A DNA stretch of 64,000 nucleotides from Agromyces aureus (GTDB taxonomy: Bacteria; Actinomycetota; Actinomycetes; Actinomycetales; Microbacteriaceae). Every line of letters starts with the position of its first letter. Positions within the stretch are counted from its first letter, which is position 1. Both the position numbers and the translations under genes were made by a program. This document shows, piece after piece, positions 34,257 through 43,900 of this stretch. Where the stretch lies: NCBI RefSeq assembly GCF_001660485.1, contig NZ_CP013979.1:2542001-2606000 (forward strand). Direction: 5' to 3'. Below the pieces are notes generated by a model. That model was given only the letters and a program-made list of their open reading frames with translations, was not told where the DNA came from and ran no database searches.

Positions 34257-34948
34257 CCGGGCCCTCCCGCCGTGATCGGCAGGCGCATCGTCTCGGCCTG
34301 GGCCGACGTGGTCCGGTCCTTCCGGTTCCACGGGAGCAGCAGGCGGCCGAGCAGCACCAGGATCAGGTCGAAGACGAGCGCGATGAGCAGGCTCGCGACG
34401 ATGCCGGTCACGACCTCCTCGAGGATGCCGCGCTGCTTGCCGTTCGTGAACAGGTAGCCGAGGTTCTCGGACCCGATCAGCACACCCACCGAGACGAGTG
34501 CGATCGTCGAGACGGAGACGACCCGCATGCCGGCGAGCAGCACCGGTCCCGCGAGCGGGAACTCGACCCTCCAGAACTGCTGCCACCGCGAGTACCCCAT
34601 CGCGAGCGACGCCTGCTTGACGTCGCCGGAGACCGACGAGAACGCGTCGGCGGCCGCGCGCACCATGATCGCCACGGCGTAGATCGACAGCGCGACGATG
34701 AGGTTGATGTCGCTCAGCACCTTGGTGCCGAGGATCGCCGGGAGGATCACGAACAGCGGCAGGGACGGGATCGTGTAGAGCAGGCTCGTCGAGGTGATGA
34801 TGATGGCGCGCGCGGTGCGCCCCGTGACGGCGATGCGGGCGAGCGGCACCGCGATCACGAATCCCACGATGATCGGCACGACGCTAAGCCGAACGTGGTT
34901 GACCGTCAGGGTCACGACGAGGTCGAAGTTCGAGATGACCCAGTTCAT
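34253..34948 (-). CDS. Osmoprotectant-type ABC transporter permease (first)
   Basis: Membrane permease, 231 residues, with BPD_transp_1 features: SLLYTIPSLPLFVILPAILG, and the coupling loop QASLAMGYSRWQQFWRVEFPLAGPVLLAGMR. Five or six membrane segments are visible. ATG at 34948 overlaps the ATPase stop at 34945 (ATGA). The OpuC-like pattern of two unequal permeases plus ATPase and binding protein is complete here. Confidence 0.9.
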   Translation of the reverse strand: MNWVISNFDLVVTLTVNHVRLSVVPIIVGFVIAVPLARIAVTGRTARAIIITSTSLLYTIPSLPLFVILPAILGTKVLSDINLIVALSIYAVAIMVRAAADAFSSVSGDVKQASLAMGYSRWQQFWRVEFPLAGPVLLAGMRVVSVSTIALVSVGVLIGSENLGYLFTNGKQRGILEEVVTGIVASLLIALVFDLILVLLGRLLLPWNRKDRTTSAQAETMRLPITAGGPG

Positions 34949-35814
34949 GAGGCGTTCGCGTCGGGCGACGCACCGTCTGCGACCGATGCCCGGTCGGCCT
35001 CGATGAGGCCGGCCGGACGGCCCGACTCGTCGACCACGAGGATCCGACCGCTCACCGGGTCGCGCGGTTCCAGCCTCAGCCGACGCTGACCGCGGTCGGC
35101 CCCGATGAACGAGGCGACGAACTCGTCCGCGGGGTTGGCGAGCACCTCGGCGGGCGTGCCGACCTGGGCGATGATGCCACCGGTGCGGAGGATCACCATC
35201 TGATCGGCGAGGGCGAACGCCTCGTCGATGTCGTGGGTCACGAACACCACCGTCTTGTCGAGTTCCCGCTGGAGTCGCCGAAGTTCGGTCTGGAGCTCGA
35301 GCCGCACGATCGGGTCGACCGCGCCGAACGGTTCGTCCATGAGCAGGATGTTCGGGTCGGCCGCGAGGGCTCGTGCGACCCCGACCCGCTGCTGTTGTCC
35401 GCCCGACAGCTGGCGCGGGTACTTGTCGGCCAGCCCGCGGTCGAGCCCGACGGTGTCGAGGAGTTCGAGCGAGCGCGCGCGGGCCGCCGACTTCGTGACG
35501 CCGCGGAGCAATGGCACCGTGGCGACGTTGTCGACGATCCGACGGTGCGGGAGCAACCCGCCGTTCTGCATCACGTATCCGATGCTGCGTCGCAGCCGCA
35601 CCGGATCGACGGTCGCGACATCCGTGCCGTCGACGAGCACCTGACCGCTGGTCGGGTCCACCATCCGGTTGATCATCCGCAGGAGCGTGGTCTTGCCCGA
35701 TCCGGAGGAGCCGACGAGCACCGTGGTGGTGCGCGGCTGGATCACGATGTCGACGTGCTCGATCGCGAGTGTGCCGTCGGGATACTGCTTCGTGACACCG
35801 CGGAACTCGATCAT
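34945..35814 (-). CDS. Osmoprotectant-type ABC transporter ATP-binding protein
   Basis: Cytosolic ATPase powering the importer, 289 residues. Walker A GSSGSGKTT near residue 39, signature QLSGGQQQRVGVARAL, Walker B ILLMDEPFGAVDP and H-loop VFVTHDIDEA are intact. A short C-terminal extension (about 245-289) follows and looks shorter than the CBS-pair region of OpuAA/ProV. ATG at 35814 is supported by TGAGGCGG just upstream and by MIEFRGVTKQYPDGT matching the family start. A perfect 20-base palindrome lies 16 bases upstream of the start codon. Confidence 0.92.
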   Translation of the reverse strand: MIEFRGVTKQYPDGTLAIEHVDIVIQPRTTTVLVGSSGSGKTTLLRMINRMVDPTSGQVLVDGTDVATVDPVRLRRSIGYVMQNGGLLPHRRIVDNVATVPLLRGVTKSAARARSLELLDTVGLDRGLADKYPRQLSGGQQQRVGVARALAADPNILLMDEPFGAVDPIVRLELQTELRRLQRELDKTVVFVTHDIDEAFALADQMVILRTGGIIAQVGTPAEVLANPADEFVASFIGADRGQRRLRLEPRDPVSGRILVVDESGRPAGLIEADRASVADGASPDANAS

Positions 35815-35830
35815 GGCCGCCTCACAACCC

Positions 35831-35850
35831 GTTCGAACGATCGTTCGAAC
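35831..35850. promoter_or_regulatory. 20-bp perfect palindrome, probable TetR operator
   Basis: GTTCGAACGATCGTTCGAAC is exactly self-complementary over 20 bases. It sits between the TetR-family gene and the ABC transporter ATPase gene, ending just above the ATPase Shine-Dalgarno. Its length and symmetry suit a TetR dimer or dimer pair, and its position would block initiation or early elongation of the transporter operon. The regulator identity is inferred from adjacency. Confidence 0.7.
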
Positions 35851-35939
35851 TCGAGCCCCCAGCCAAACACCTATTCGGGCACGAGGCAATCTGGAGGGTC
35901 CGCGCGTCGCAAGACGGCGTCACCGATGGCCTGGAAATG

Positions 35940-35955
35940 GGCGCTCTCGAGCGCC
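35940..35955 (-). terminator. Hairpin after TetR gene
   Basis: GGCGCT-CTCG-AGCGCC forms a 6-bp stem with a tetraloop, 20 bases beyond the TetR stop. Read in the direction of transcription it is followed by CATTTCC. It could separate the regulator from the transporter operon. Confidence 0.45.
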
Positions 35956-35975
35956 GTACCGCCGATATGCCGGAA

Positions 35976-36635
35976 TCAGGCGGCGGTGCTGGCGGCCCGC
36001 GGCATGCCGAGGTGCTCGCGCAGGTACGACTGCACGAGGGTGCGTGCCTCGGCGAGATAGCGCTCGTCGCCGTCGACCGAGCGTTCGAACGCCCGATTGA
36101 TGAGGGCATCGGCGACCTCGAGGGCGATGCCGATCCGGAACCCGAGCTCTTCGGCCTCGAGATCGATCTCGAACTCGGCCGCGATCAGCTGCGCCATCCG
36201 GGCGGCGAACTCGGGCTCGTGGTCGTCGCCGCGGTCGCGGTGGCCCGCGTGCACGACCGTGAAGCCGGGCTCGTCGCGGTAGAGCGAGATGCAGGCGTCG
36301 AGCGAGATGTCGATGAGGTCCCACCAGGTGGCGGGCGTCGAACGCTCGAGCTCGTCGGCGACCCGCTCGCGGAACCGCTGGATGGCCCGCTCGCGAAGTG
36401 CCTCGACCACGGCGACGCGATCGGGGAAGTACCGGTAGACCGTGCCGATCGAGGCACCGGCGCGCTCGGCGACCATCTGCGTCGTGAGCCGCTCGAAGCC
36501 GGTCTCGTCGACGATCTCGGCCGCGGCGTCGAGCAGCGCGTCGAGTCGCTGCGAGCTGCGTCGCTGCGTGGGCTCGGTGCGGACTGAGCGTTTCCTGCTC
36601 GAATCGGCCCCGAGGATCAGGTCGACATTCGGCAC
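35976..36635 (-). CDS. TetR-family transcriptional regulator
   Basis: One-component repressor, 219 residues. The N-terminal helix-turn-helix is clear (RLDALLDAAAEIVDETGFERLTTQMVAERAGASIGTVYRYFPDRVAVVEAL), and a helical ligand domain follows. GTG at 36635 is preceded by GAGGAGG at 6 bases, an excellent Shine-Dalgarno. It lies immediately upstream of the osmoprotectant transporter on the same strand and next to a perfect palindrome, so it probably controls that operon. The palindrome is not repeated upstream of its own start. Ligand unknown. Confidence 0.9.
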   Translation of the reverse strand: MPNVDLILGADSSRKRSVRTEPTQRRSSQRLDALLDAAAEIVDETGFERLTTQMVAERAGASIGTVYRYFPDRVAVVEALRERAIQRFRERVADELERSTPATWWDLIDISLDACISLYRDEPGFTVVHAGHRDRGDDHEPEFAARMAQLIAAEFEIDLEAEELGFRIGIALEVADALINRAFERSVDGDERYLAEARTLVQSYLREHLGMPRAASTAA

Positions 36636-36744
36636 GGAACCTCCTCAGTTTGCGCGGTCAACTCTACCGGCCGTCGAAGCCGCCGGATGACCACGCAACC
36701 TGAGCGTTTCACGTGCGTCCGCTTCGGCATGACAGACTGAGTGG

Positions 36745-37803
36745 ATGCCGGCGAGCCCCCCTGATCCGGCCGGATCGAGCGTGAGCGAGGTTCGGCACCG
36801 CGCCGCGCGCATCGAAGACTGGATTCACGTCCAGCACGTTCGATGGGCGCGCAGTCGCGGGCAGGTGCCGACGGTCGTCCCGTACACGGGCTACGGGTCC
36901 ACCGAGTGGGTACGCGTGCTCTGCCGCGTGCTGCTCAGCCGCCGGATCTCCCCCGACGAGACCTCTCCGCGGCGCCGCAGGCGTCGCGAGCAGGGCATCC
37001 GCGGGTGGCGCAGCTTCACGAGCGCCCCCGTCGGCAACGTGCCCGTGGTCATCGAGGTCGGCGGGCAGACCATCGAGGTGCTGACCGATCGCGGCGGCGT
37101 GGTCGACACGCGCGTCCCGGTGTCGTTGGCGCCCGGCTGGCACCAGGCGACGCTCAGTACGAAGGGCTCCGAGAAGGTGACCGCGCCGATCCAGGTGCTC
37201 GATCCAGAGGTCTCGTTCGGCATCATCTCCGACGTCGACGACACCGTCATGGTCACGGCGCTCCCCCGCCCGTTCGTCGCGTTCTGGAACACCTTCGTGC
37301 TCGACGAGCACGCCCGCATGCCAACCCAGGGCATGTCGGTGCTCTACGAGCGCCTCGTGCGCGCCCATCCCGGGGTGCCGGTGCTCTACCTCTCCACGGG
37401 AGCCTGGAACGTCGCCCCGACGCTCAACCGATTCCTCTCGCGCAACCTGTACCCCGCTGGGCCGTTGCTGCTCACCGACTGGGGCCCCACGCACGACCGG
37501 TGGTTCCGCAGCGGTCGCGCCCACAAGGAGGAGAACCTGCGTCGCCTGGCCGGCGAGTTCCCCGGCGTCCGGTGGCTCCTCATCGGCGACGACGGGCAGC
37601 ACGACGAGGTCATCTACGCCGACTTCGCCGCCGAGTTCCCCGACCACGTCGCGGCGATCGCCATCCGCCAGCTGACCACCGGTGAAGCCGTGCTCGCCGG
37701 CGGTCGTGGCAAGGCGTCGCAGGTCGAGGTGACCGTGCCGTGGGTGGCGGCGGCCGATGGCTCCGAGATGGCCGACGGGCTCGCCGAGGTCGGCCTGCTC
37801 TGA
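36745..37803 (+). CDS. App1/DUF2183 family phosphatase-like protein
   Basis: Protein of the App1 (DUF2183) family, whose yeast member is a phosphatidate phosphatase. The catalytic-type motif SDVDDTVMVTALPRPF (DxDxT pattern) lies near residue 163. The downstream LYLSTGAWN, NLYPAGPLLLTDWGPTHDRWFRSG, HKEENLRRL and LIGDDGQHDEVIYADFA are conserved HAD-like features. The first 90 residues include WIHVQHVRWARSRGQVPTVVPYTGYG. The length is 352 residues from ATG at 36745. It is divergent from the TetR gene. The bacterial substrate is unknown. Confidence 0.88.
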   Translation: MPASPPDPAGSSVSEVRHRAARIEDWIHVQHVRWARSRGQVPTVVPYTGYGSTEWVRVLCRVLLSRRISPDETSPRRRRRREQGIRGWRSFTSAPVGNVPVVIEVGGQTIEVLTDRGGVVDTRVPVSLAPGWHQATLSTKGSEKVTAPIQVLDPEVSFGIISDVDDTVMVTALPRPFVAFWNTFVLDEHARMPTQGMSVLYERLVRAHPGVPVLYLSTGAWNVAPTLNRFLSRNLYPAGPLLLTDWGPTHDRWFRSGRAHKEENLRRLAGEFPGVRWLLIGDDGQHDEVIYADFAAEFPDHVAAIAIRQLTTGEAVLAGGRGKASQVEVTVPWVAAADGSEMADGLAEVGLL

Positions 37804-37811
37804 GCGACCGC

Positions 37812-37832
37812 GCCGCGCGAGGCGAGCGCGGC
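37812..37832 (+). terminator. Hairpin after App1-family gene
   Basis: GCCGCGC (37812-37818) pairs with GCGCGGC (37826-37832) around a 7-base loop, 8 bases after the stop and followed by TTTCG. It lies between convergent genes. A nearby loopless palindrome, GCGACGACGTCGTCGC, may serve pyrD. Confidence 0.55.
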
Positions 37833-37876
37833 TTTCGCGGCGGCGACGACGTCGTCGCGATCCCCGCACAGGGAGA

Positions 37877-38944
37877 TCAGGCGGTGACGGATGCCGCGAC
37901 GGAGCGCTCGCGGCGGATGCGGGCCAGTCCCCGGTTGATCTGGCGAGCCCACAACGGCCCACGGTAGATGAAGCCGGAGTACCCCTGCACGAGGTTCGCA
38001 CCGGCGTCGAGCCGCGCCTGCACGTCGGCGGCCGTCTCGACACCGCCGACCGAGATCACGCACATCGACTCCGGCACGTTCGCGCGCACGGTGGCGAGCA
38101 CCTCGAGCGAGCGACCCGCGAGCGGTGCGCCCGACAGTCCGCCTGCCCCGATGCGCTCGACCTCGGCCGCAGTGGCGCGAAGGCCCTCGCGCGAGATGGT
38201 CGTGTTCGTCGCGATGATGCCGTCGAGGCCGAGTCGCGTCGCGAGCTCGCAGATGCGCACCACCTCGTCGTCGGCCAGGTCAGGAGCGATCTTCACGAGC
38301 AGCGGCGCGGCGCCTGCCGCGGCGCGGACCGTCTCGAGCAGCGGTGCGAGCGCGTCGAGCTCCTGCAGACCGCGGAGGCCGGGGGTGTTCGGCGAGCTGA
38401 CGTTCACCACGAGGTAGTCGGCGAACGGCGCGAGCACGCGCGTGCTGCGCTCGTAGTCGCCGACGGCGTCCTCGACGGCCGTGACCCGGCTCTTGCCGAT
38501 GTTGACGCCGAGCACGGGCCGCCGGCGACGACGCGACAGGCGGGACAGGCGGCCGACCGCGGCATCCGCCCCGCCGTTGTTGAAGCCCATGCGGTTCACG
38601 AGCGCGCGGTCGCCGATGAGGCGGAACAGCCGCGGGCGTTCGTTTCCCGGCTGCGCCATGGCGGTGATCGTGCCGACCTCGACGTGACCGAAGCCGAGGT
38701 TGCCGAGGCCGCGCACGGCGAAGCCGTCCTTGTCGAAGCCGGCCGCGACACCGAACGGCGACGGGAACGACAGACCGAGGGCCTCGACGGCGAGCGAAGG
38801 GTCTGGCTTCGTGAACAGCTCGACCACCCGCCCGAATCCGAGCGTGGGCAGCGCCCGGATCACCCTGAACGCGAGGTGATGCGCGTCTTCGGGGTCCATG
38901 CGGGAGAAGAAGAGGGAGAAGACAAGTCCGTACATACCGCCCAT
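37877..38944 (-). CDS. pyrD: Dihydroorotate dehydrogenase (quinone), class 2
   Basis: Membrane-associated flavoenzyme converting dihydroorotate to orotate with quinone as acceptor, in pyrimidine synthesis. The N-terminal helical extension (GLVFSLFFSRMDPEDAHHLAF) marks class 2. Next come PSPFGVAAGFDKDG, VEVGTITAMAQPGNERPRLFRL, NRMGFNN, the active-site region VVNVSSPNTPGLRGLQ with the base serine, and LVQGYSGFIYRGP. The length is 355 residues. ATG at 38944 is used; ATG at 38935 is possible and neither has a strong Shine-Dalgarno. It follows nrdR after 34 bases. Confidence 0.94.
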   Translation of the reverse strand: MGGMYGLVFSLFFSRMDPEDAHHLAFRVIRALPTLGFGRVVELFTKPDPSLAVEALGLSFPSPFGVAAGFDKDGFAVRGLGNLGFGHVEVGTITAMAQPGNERPRLFRLIGDRALVNRMGFNNGGADAAVGRLSRLSRRRRRPVLGVNIGKSRVTAVEDAVGDYERSTRVLAPFADYLVVNVSSPNTPGLRGLQELDALAPLLETVRAAAGAAPLLVKIAPDLADDEVVRICELATRLGLDGIIATNTTISREGLRATAAEVERIGAGGLSGAPLAGRSLEVLATVRANVPESMCVISVGGVETAADVQARLDAGANLVQGYSGFIYRGPLWARQINRGLARIRRERSVAASVTA

Positions 38945-38978
38945 CAGGCTATCGGAGTTCCGAGCCCGAACGCGGCGC

Positions 38979-39452
38979 CTACTCGACGGGGCGGGCGGGC
39001 AGGCGTCCGTGCGCCTCGCGCAGCTGACCGATCGCGGACTCGAAGTCGTCGAGCGACTCGAACGCCTGGTACACGCTCGCGAACCGCAAATAGGCGACCT
39101 CGTCGAGGTCGCGCAGCGGCGGCAGGATCGCGAGGCCGATGTCGTTGGCCTCGATCTGCGACGTGCCCGTCGAACGGATCGTCTCCTCGACGGTCTGCGC
39201 GAGCACCGCGAGGTCGGAGTCGGTCACCGGGCGGCCCTGGCACGCCTTTTTCACGCCGAGCACGACCTTCTCGCGGCTGAACGGCTCCGTCACGCCGCTG
39301 CGCTTGATGACCGAGAGGCTCGCGGTCTCGGTCGTCGAGAAACGGCCGCCGCACTCGGGGCACTGACGGCGGCGACGGATCGAGAGTCCGTCGTCGCTCG
39401 TGCGGGAATCGATGACTCGGGAATCCGGGTGGCGGCAGAACGGACAGTACAT
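38979..39452 (-). CDS. nrdR: Transcriptional repressor NrdR
   Basis: Zinc-ribbon/ATP-cone repressor of ribonucleotide reductase operons. The N-terminal [17 protein letters not shown] and [12 protein letters not shown] give the four zinc cysteines. The ATP-cone follows ([29 protein letters not shown] to [17 protein letters not shown]). The length (157 residues) is standard. No NrdR boxes or nrd genes are visible in this window, so its targets lie elsewhere. Confidence 0.96.
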   Translation of the reverse strand: MYCPFCRHPDSRVIDSRTSDDGLSIRRRRQCPECGGRFSTTETASLSVIKRSGVTEPFSREKVVLGVKKACQGRPVTDSDLAVLAQTVEETIRSTGTSQIEANDIGLAILPPLRDLDEVAYLRFASVYQAFESLDDFESAIGQLREAHGRLPARPVE

Positions 39453-39543
39453 GGTGCTCCAAGCCTAGCGGGGTCACGGCGGCGCCCGCCGGTCACGAGC
39501 GCGTGCCGGACTCGGGGGGCCGAGGCGCCCGTGATCGGCCGCC

Positions 39544-39558
39544 GCTCGTTCGACGAGC
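39544..39558 (-). terminator. Possible hairpin after hisD
   Basis: GCTCGT-TCG-ACGAGC is a 6-bp stem 18 bases beyond the hisD stop, in the 123-base gap before nrdR. It is short, with no U-run, so termination is uncertain. Confidence 0.3.
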
Positions 39559-39575
39559 CCGGTCGACCTTGCGGC

Positions 39576-40883
39576 TCAGCGTTCGAAACGCGCGGTGACC
39601 GCCTCGCCGTGCGCCGGCAGGTCCTCTTCGGTCGAGAGTGTCGCGATCACGGGTGCGACCTCGCGGAGCGCGGCCTCGTCGTAGCGCACGACCTGCTGCG
39701 GCCGCAGGAACGTCGCGGCCGACAGTCCGGACACGTGCCGGGCGGTGCCGCCGGTGGGCAGCACGTGATTGGATCCGGCGGCGTAGTCGCCGAGGCTCAC
39801 GGGCGAGTGCGGACCGACGAAGATCGCGCCCGCGTTCTCGATGCGCGCGAGGGTGGCATCGACGTCGGCGACCTGGATCTCGAGGTGCTCGGCACCGAAC
39901 GCGTTCGCGAACGCGGCGGCCTGCTCGAGGTCGTCGACCAGCACGAGCGCGGACTGCGGCCCCTCGACGGCCGTGCGAACGCGTGCTGAGTGCTTCGTCG
40001 CGGCGACGCGCGCCTCGAGTCGCACGCGCACAGCGTCGGCGAACTCGGCGGAATCGGTCACGAGCACGGATGCCGCGAGCTCGTCGTGCTCGGCCTGGCT
40101 GACGAGGTCGGCGGCCACGAAGTCGGCATCCGCGCTCGCATCGGCGATCACGAGGATGTCGGTGGGCCCCGCCTCGGCATCGATGCCGGTCACCCCGGCG
40201 ACGAGTCGCTTGGCCGCGGCCACGAACACGTTGCCCGGGCCGGTGACGCGCTGCACGGGCAGCAGGCCGAGGTCGGGCACGCCGTAGGCGAACGCGCCGA
40301 TGGCACCCGCGCCACCCATGGCGTACACCTCGTCGACGCCGAGGAGCGCGGCGACCGCGGCGATGGTCGGGTGGATCCGCCCGTCGTGATCGGCCTGCGG
40401 CGGCGAGGCGAGCGCGATCGACCGCACGCCGGCGACCTGCGCCGGCACCACGTTCATGACGACGCTCGACGGGTACACGGCCTTGCCGCCCGGCACGTAG
40501 AGTCCCACGCGTTCGACGGGCTGCCAGCGCTGCTCGATGACGGCGCCCGGGGCGAGCACCGTCGTGACCGGTGCGGGGATCTGCGCGGCGCTGGCGGCGC
40601 GCACGCGCGCGATCGTGGATTCGACGGCCTCGCGCACCGCAGGGTCGAGCGCCTCGAGCGCGGCGCGCAGTTCGTCGGCCGGCACGCGGATCGCCGCGGG
40701 GCGCACCCCGTCGAACCGTTCGGCCTGATCGAGCAGCGCCGACCCGCCGTGCTCCCGCACCTCGTCGATGATGCGTCCGGCCGGTGCGAGTGCGGCCGTG
40801 ACATCCGTCTCGGCGCGCGGAACGAGCGCGAGCAGTTCGGCGGGAGACGGACGGGAACCACGGAGGTCGAGGGTGCGCAGCAT
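39576..40883 (-). CDS. hisD: Histidinol dehydrogenase
   Basis: Zinc enzyme carrying out the final two NAD-dependent oxidations of histidine biosynthesis (histidinol to histidine). Recognisable parts are VGLYVPGGKAVYPSSVVMN, GPGNVFVAAAKRLVAG, AGPTDILVIADASAD, LVSQAEHDELAAS and the catalytic NAFGAEHLEIQV, then GDYAAGSNHVLPTGG. ATG at 40883 starts MLRTLDLRG with GGGAG upstream; length is 435 residues. It lies 47 bases beyond dnaE on the same strand. No other his genes are in the window. Confidence 0.95.
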   Translation of the reverse strand: MLRTLDLRGSRPSPAELLALVPRAETDVTAALAPAGRIIDEVREHGGSALLDQAERFDGVRPAAIRVPADELRAALEALDPAVREAVESTIARVRAASAAQIPAPVTTVLAPGAVIEQRWQPVERVGLYVPGGKAVYPSSVVMNVVPAQVAGVRSIALASPPQADHDGRIHPTIAAVAALLGVDEVYAMGGAGAIGAFAYGVPDLGLLPVQRVTGPGNVFVAAAKRLVAGVTGIDAEAGPTDILVIADASADADFVAADLVSQAEHDELAASVLVTDSAEFADAVRVRLEARVAATKHSARVRTAVEGPQSALVLVDDLEQAAAFANAFGAEHLEIQVADVDATLARIENAGAIFVGPHSPVSLGDYAAGSNHVLPTGGTARHVSGLSAATFLRPQQVVRYDEAALREVAPVIATLSTEEDLPAHGEAVTARFER

Positions 40884-40930
40884 GATGCTCCCAGCGTACC
40901 GATCGAGCGCGCGAACGCCCGTCGGCATCG

Positions 40931-43900
40931 TCACAGGAGGCAGCCGGGCCCGAGCAGGCTCTTGAGTTCTCCGTAGAGGTCGGCCGTGACCTTGACGGGA
41001 TACTGGCCAACCTCGAAGACTCGTCCGACGCGCCCCTTCGTGAGGGTGATCCGCACCTCGGTGTCACCCCGATGGCGTACGAGCACCTCCCGCAGCGCCT
41101 CGGTCGTCTCCTGCGTCGCCCGATGGTCGGGGACCGTGATCTTCACGATGCCGGAGTCGTCGTCCTGGCCGAGTTCCGGCGTGATGACGCTGTAGGCGTG
41201 CAGGTTCATGCCGTCGTCGCGCATGCTCACCCGGCCGCGGACGACCACGATCGAGTCGGACTGGAGCCCCGGCGCGAACTCTTGATACGCCTTGCCCATG
41301 AACATGACCGTGATCTCACCCGAGAAGTCCTCGACGGTGATCATGCCGTACTGGTTGCCGGACGCCTTCGCGACCCGGTGCTGCACGCTCGTGACGAGGC
41401 CCGCGACGGTGACGGTGTCGGCGTCCTGCGTCGAGTCGGAGGAGGTCAGGTCGAGGATGGTGGTCGAGGCGTGCTTCGCGAGCGGCACCTCGAGGCCGTC
41501 GAGCGGATGCTCGGAGACGTAGAGCCCGAGCATCTCGCGCTCGAAGGCGAGCTTCTGCTTCTTCGGCCATTCCGGGCGGTCGGGCACGAGCGATGGCGCG
41601 GAATGACGCTCGCTCTCGTCGAAGAGGCTGTCGAAGTCGAATCCGAAGTCGCCGACCTCCTCGGCCCGCTTCTCCTTCACGACCGATTCGACCGCGCTCT
41701 CGTGCACCTCGACGAGCGCCCGCCGCGTGTGCCCGAGCGAGTCGAACGCCCCGGCCTTCACCAGGGACTCGACCGTGCGCTTGTTCGCGACCTGCAGCGG
41801 CGACTTCTTAAGGAAGTCCTGGAACGACTCGAACCGGCCCTTCGCCTCGCGGGCGCCGCGGATGCCGTCGACGACGTTGAAGCCGACGTTGCGCACCGCG
41901 CCGAGGCCGAAGCGGATGTCCTCGCCGACGGCCGCGAAGTAGCCGATCGATTCGTTCACGTCGGGCGGCAGCACCTTGATGCCCATGCGGCGGCACTCGT
42001 TGAGGTAGAGCGCGAGCTTGTCGCGAGCATCGCCGACGCTCGTCAGCAGAGCCGCCATGTACTCGGCCGGGTAGTGCGCCTTGAGGTACGCCGTCCAGTA
42101 GCTGAGCACGCCGTACGCAGCCGAGTGGGCCTTGTTGAACGCGTAGTCGGAGAACGGGAGCAGGATCTCCCAGAGCTTCTGGATCGCGGCATCCGAGTAC
42201 CCGTTGGCCTTCATGCCGCCCGCGAAGCCCTCGTACTGCTTGTCAAGCTCGGACTTCTTCTTCTTGCCCATCGCGCGGCGCAGGATGTCGGCCTGGCCGA
42301 GCGAGAAGCCGGCGACGCGCTGGGCGATCGCCATGACCTGCTCCTGATAGATGATCAGGCCGTAGCTCGTGTCGAGGATGTCCTTCAGCGACTCCGAGAA
42401 CTCGGGGTGGATCGGCGTGATCTCCTGCAGGGCGTTCTTGCGGAGCGCGTAGTTGGTGTGCGAATTCGCGCCCATCGGGCCCGGGCGGTAGAGCGCGATG
42501 ACGGCCGAGATGTCTTCGAAGTTGTCGGGCTTCATGAGGCGCAGCAGCGCGCGCATCGGGCCGCCGTCGAGCTGGAACACGCCGAGCGTGTCGCCCTTGC
42601 CGAGCAGTTCGTACGCTCCGGGGTCATCGAGGGCGAGGTCTTCGAGCACCGGTCGGATGCCGCGGTTCGCCTCGATGTTGTCGAGCGCGTCGTCGATGAT
42701 GGTGAGGTTTCGCAGCCCCAGGAAGTCCATCTTGATCAGACCGAGGGACTCGCAGGCCGGGTAGTCGAACTGCGTGACGATCTGGCCGTCCTGCTCGCGC
42801 TTCATGATCGGGATGATGTCGATCAGCGGATCGCTCGACATGATCACGCCGGCCGCGTGCACGCCCCACTGGCGCTTCAGGTTCTCGAGCCCGAGCGCGG
42901 TCTCGAAGACCGTCTTCGCCTCGGGGTCGGTCTCGACGATGGCCCGGATGTCGGCGGCCTCTTTGTAGCGCGGATGCTTCGTGTCGAAGATGCCCGTGAG
43001 CGGGATGTCCTTGCCCATGACGGCCGGCGGCATCGCCTTGGTGAGCTTCTCACCCATCGAGAACGGGAAGCCGAGCACGCGCCCGGAGTCCTTCAGCGCC
43101 TGCTTCGCCTTGATCGTGCCGTAGGTGACGATCTGCGCGACGCGCTCGTCGCCGTACTTCTCGGTCACGTACCGGATGACCTCGCCGCGACGACGCTCGT
43201 CGAAGTCGACGTCGAAGTCGGGCATCGAGACACGGTCGGGGTTCAGGAACCGCTCGAAGATGAGGCCGTGCTGCAGCGGGTCGAGGTCGGTGATGCGCAT
43301 CGCGTACGCGGCCATGGAGCCGGCACCCGAACCACGACCGGGTCCGACGCGGATGCCGTTGTTCTTCGACCAGTTGATGAAGTCGGCGACGACGAGGAAG
43401 TAGCCGGGGAACCCCATCTGCGAGATGACGCCGACCTCGTAGTCGGCCTGCTTTCGCACGGCGTCGGGGATGCCGTTCGGGTAGCGCACCTGGAGGCCGC
43501 GCTCGACCTCCTTCACGAACCAGCTCTGCTCGTCTTCGCCCTCGGGCACCGGGAAGCGCGGCATGTAGTTGGCGCTCGTGTTGAACTTCACGTCGCAGCG
43601 CTCGGCGATCAGCAGCGTGTTGTCGCAGGCTTCCGGGTAGTCGCGGAACACCTGCCGCATCTCGGCGGCCGTCTTGAGGTAGAACTCGTCGGCGTCGAAC
43701 TTGAACCGGTTCGGGTCGTCGAGCGTCGAGCCCGACTGCACGCACAGGAGCGCCGCGTGGCTCTTGGCGTCGTGCGCGTGCGTGTAGTGCAGGTCGTTCG
43801 TCGCCACGAGCGGCAGGTCGAGCTGCTTCGCGAGTCGATGCAGGTCGGTCATGATCCGGCGCTCGATGCCGAGCCCGTGATCCATGATCTCGGCGAAGTA

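Noticed and set aside
35851..35939. Riboswitch ahead of the osmoprotectant operon
   Set aside because: No recognisable conserved aptamer core; the only strong feature in the region is the palindrome.
36081..36092. GCGTTCGAACGC palindrome inside the TetR gene
   Set aside because: It resembles half of the operator-like palindrome but is coding sequence (Ala-Phe-Glu-Arg) and shorter; probably chance.
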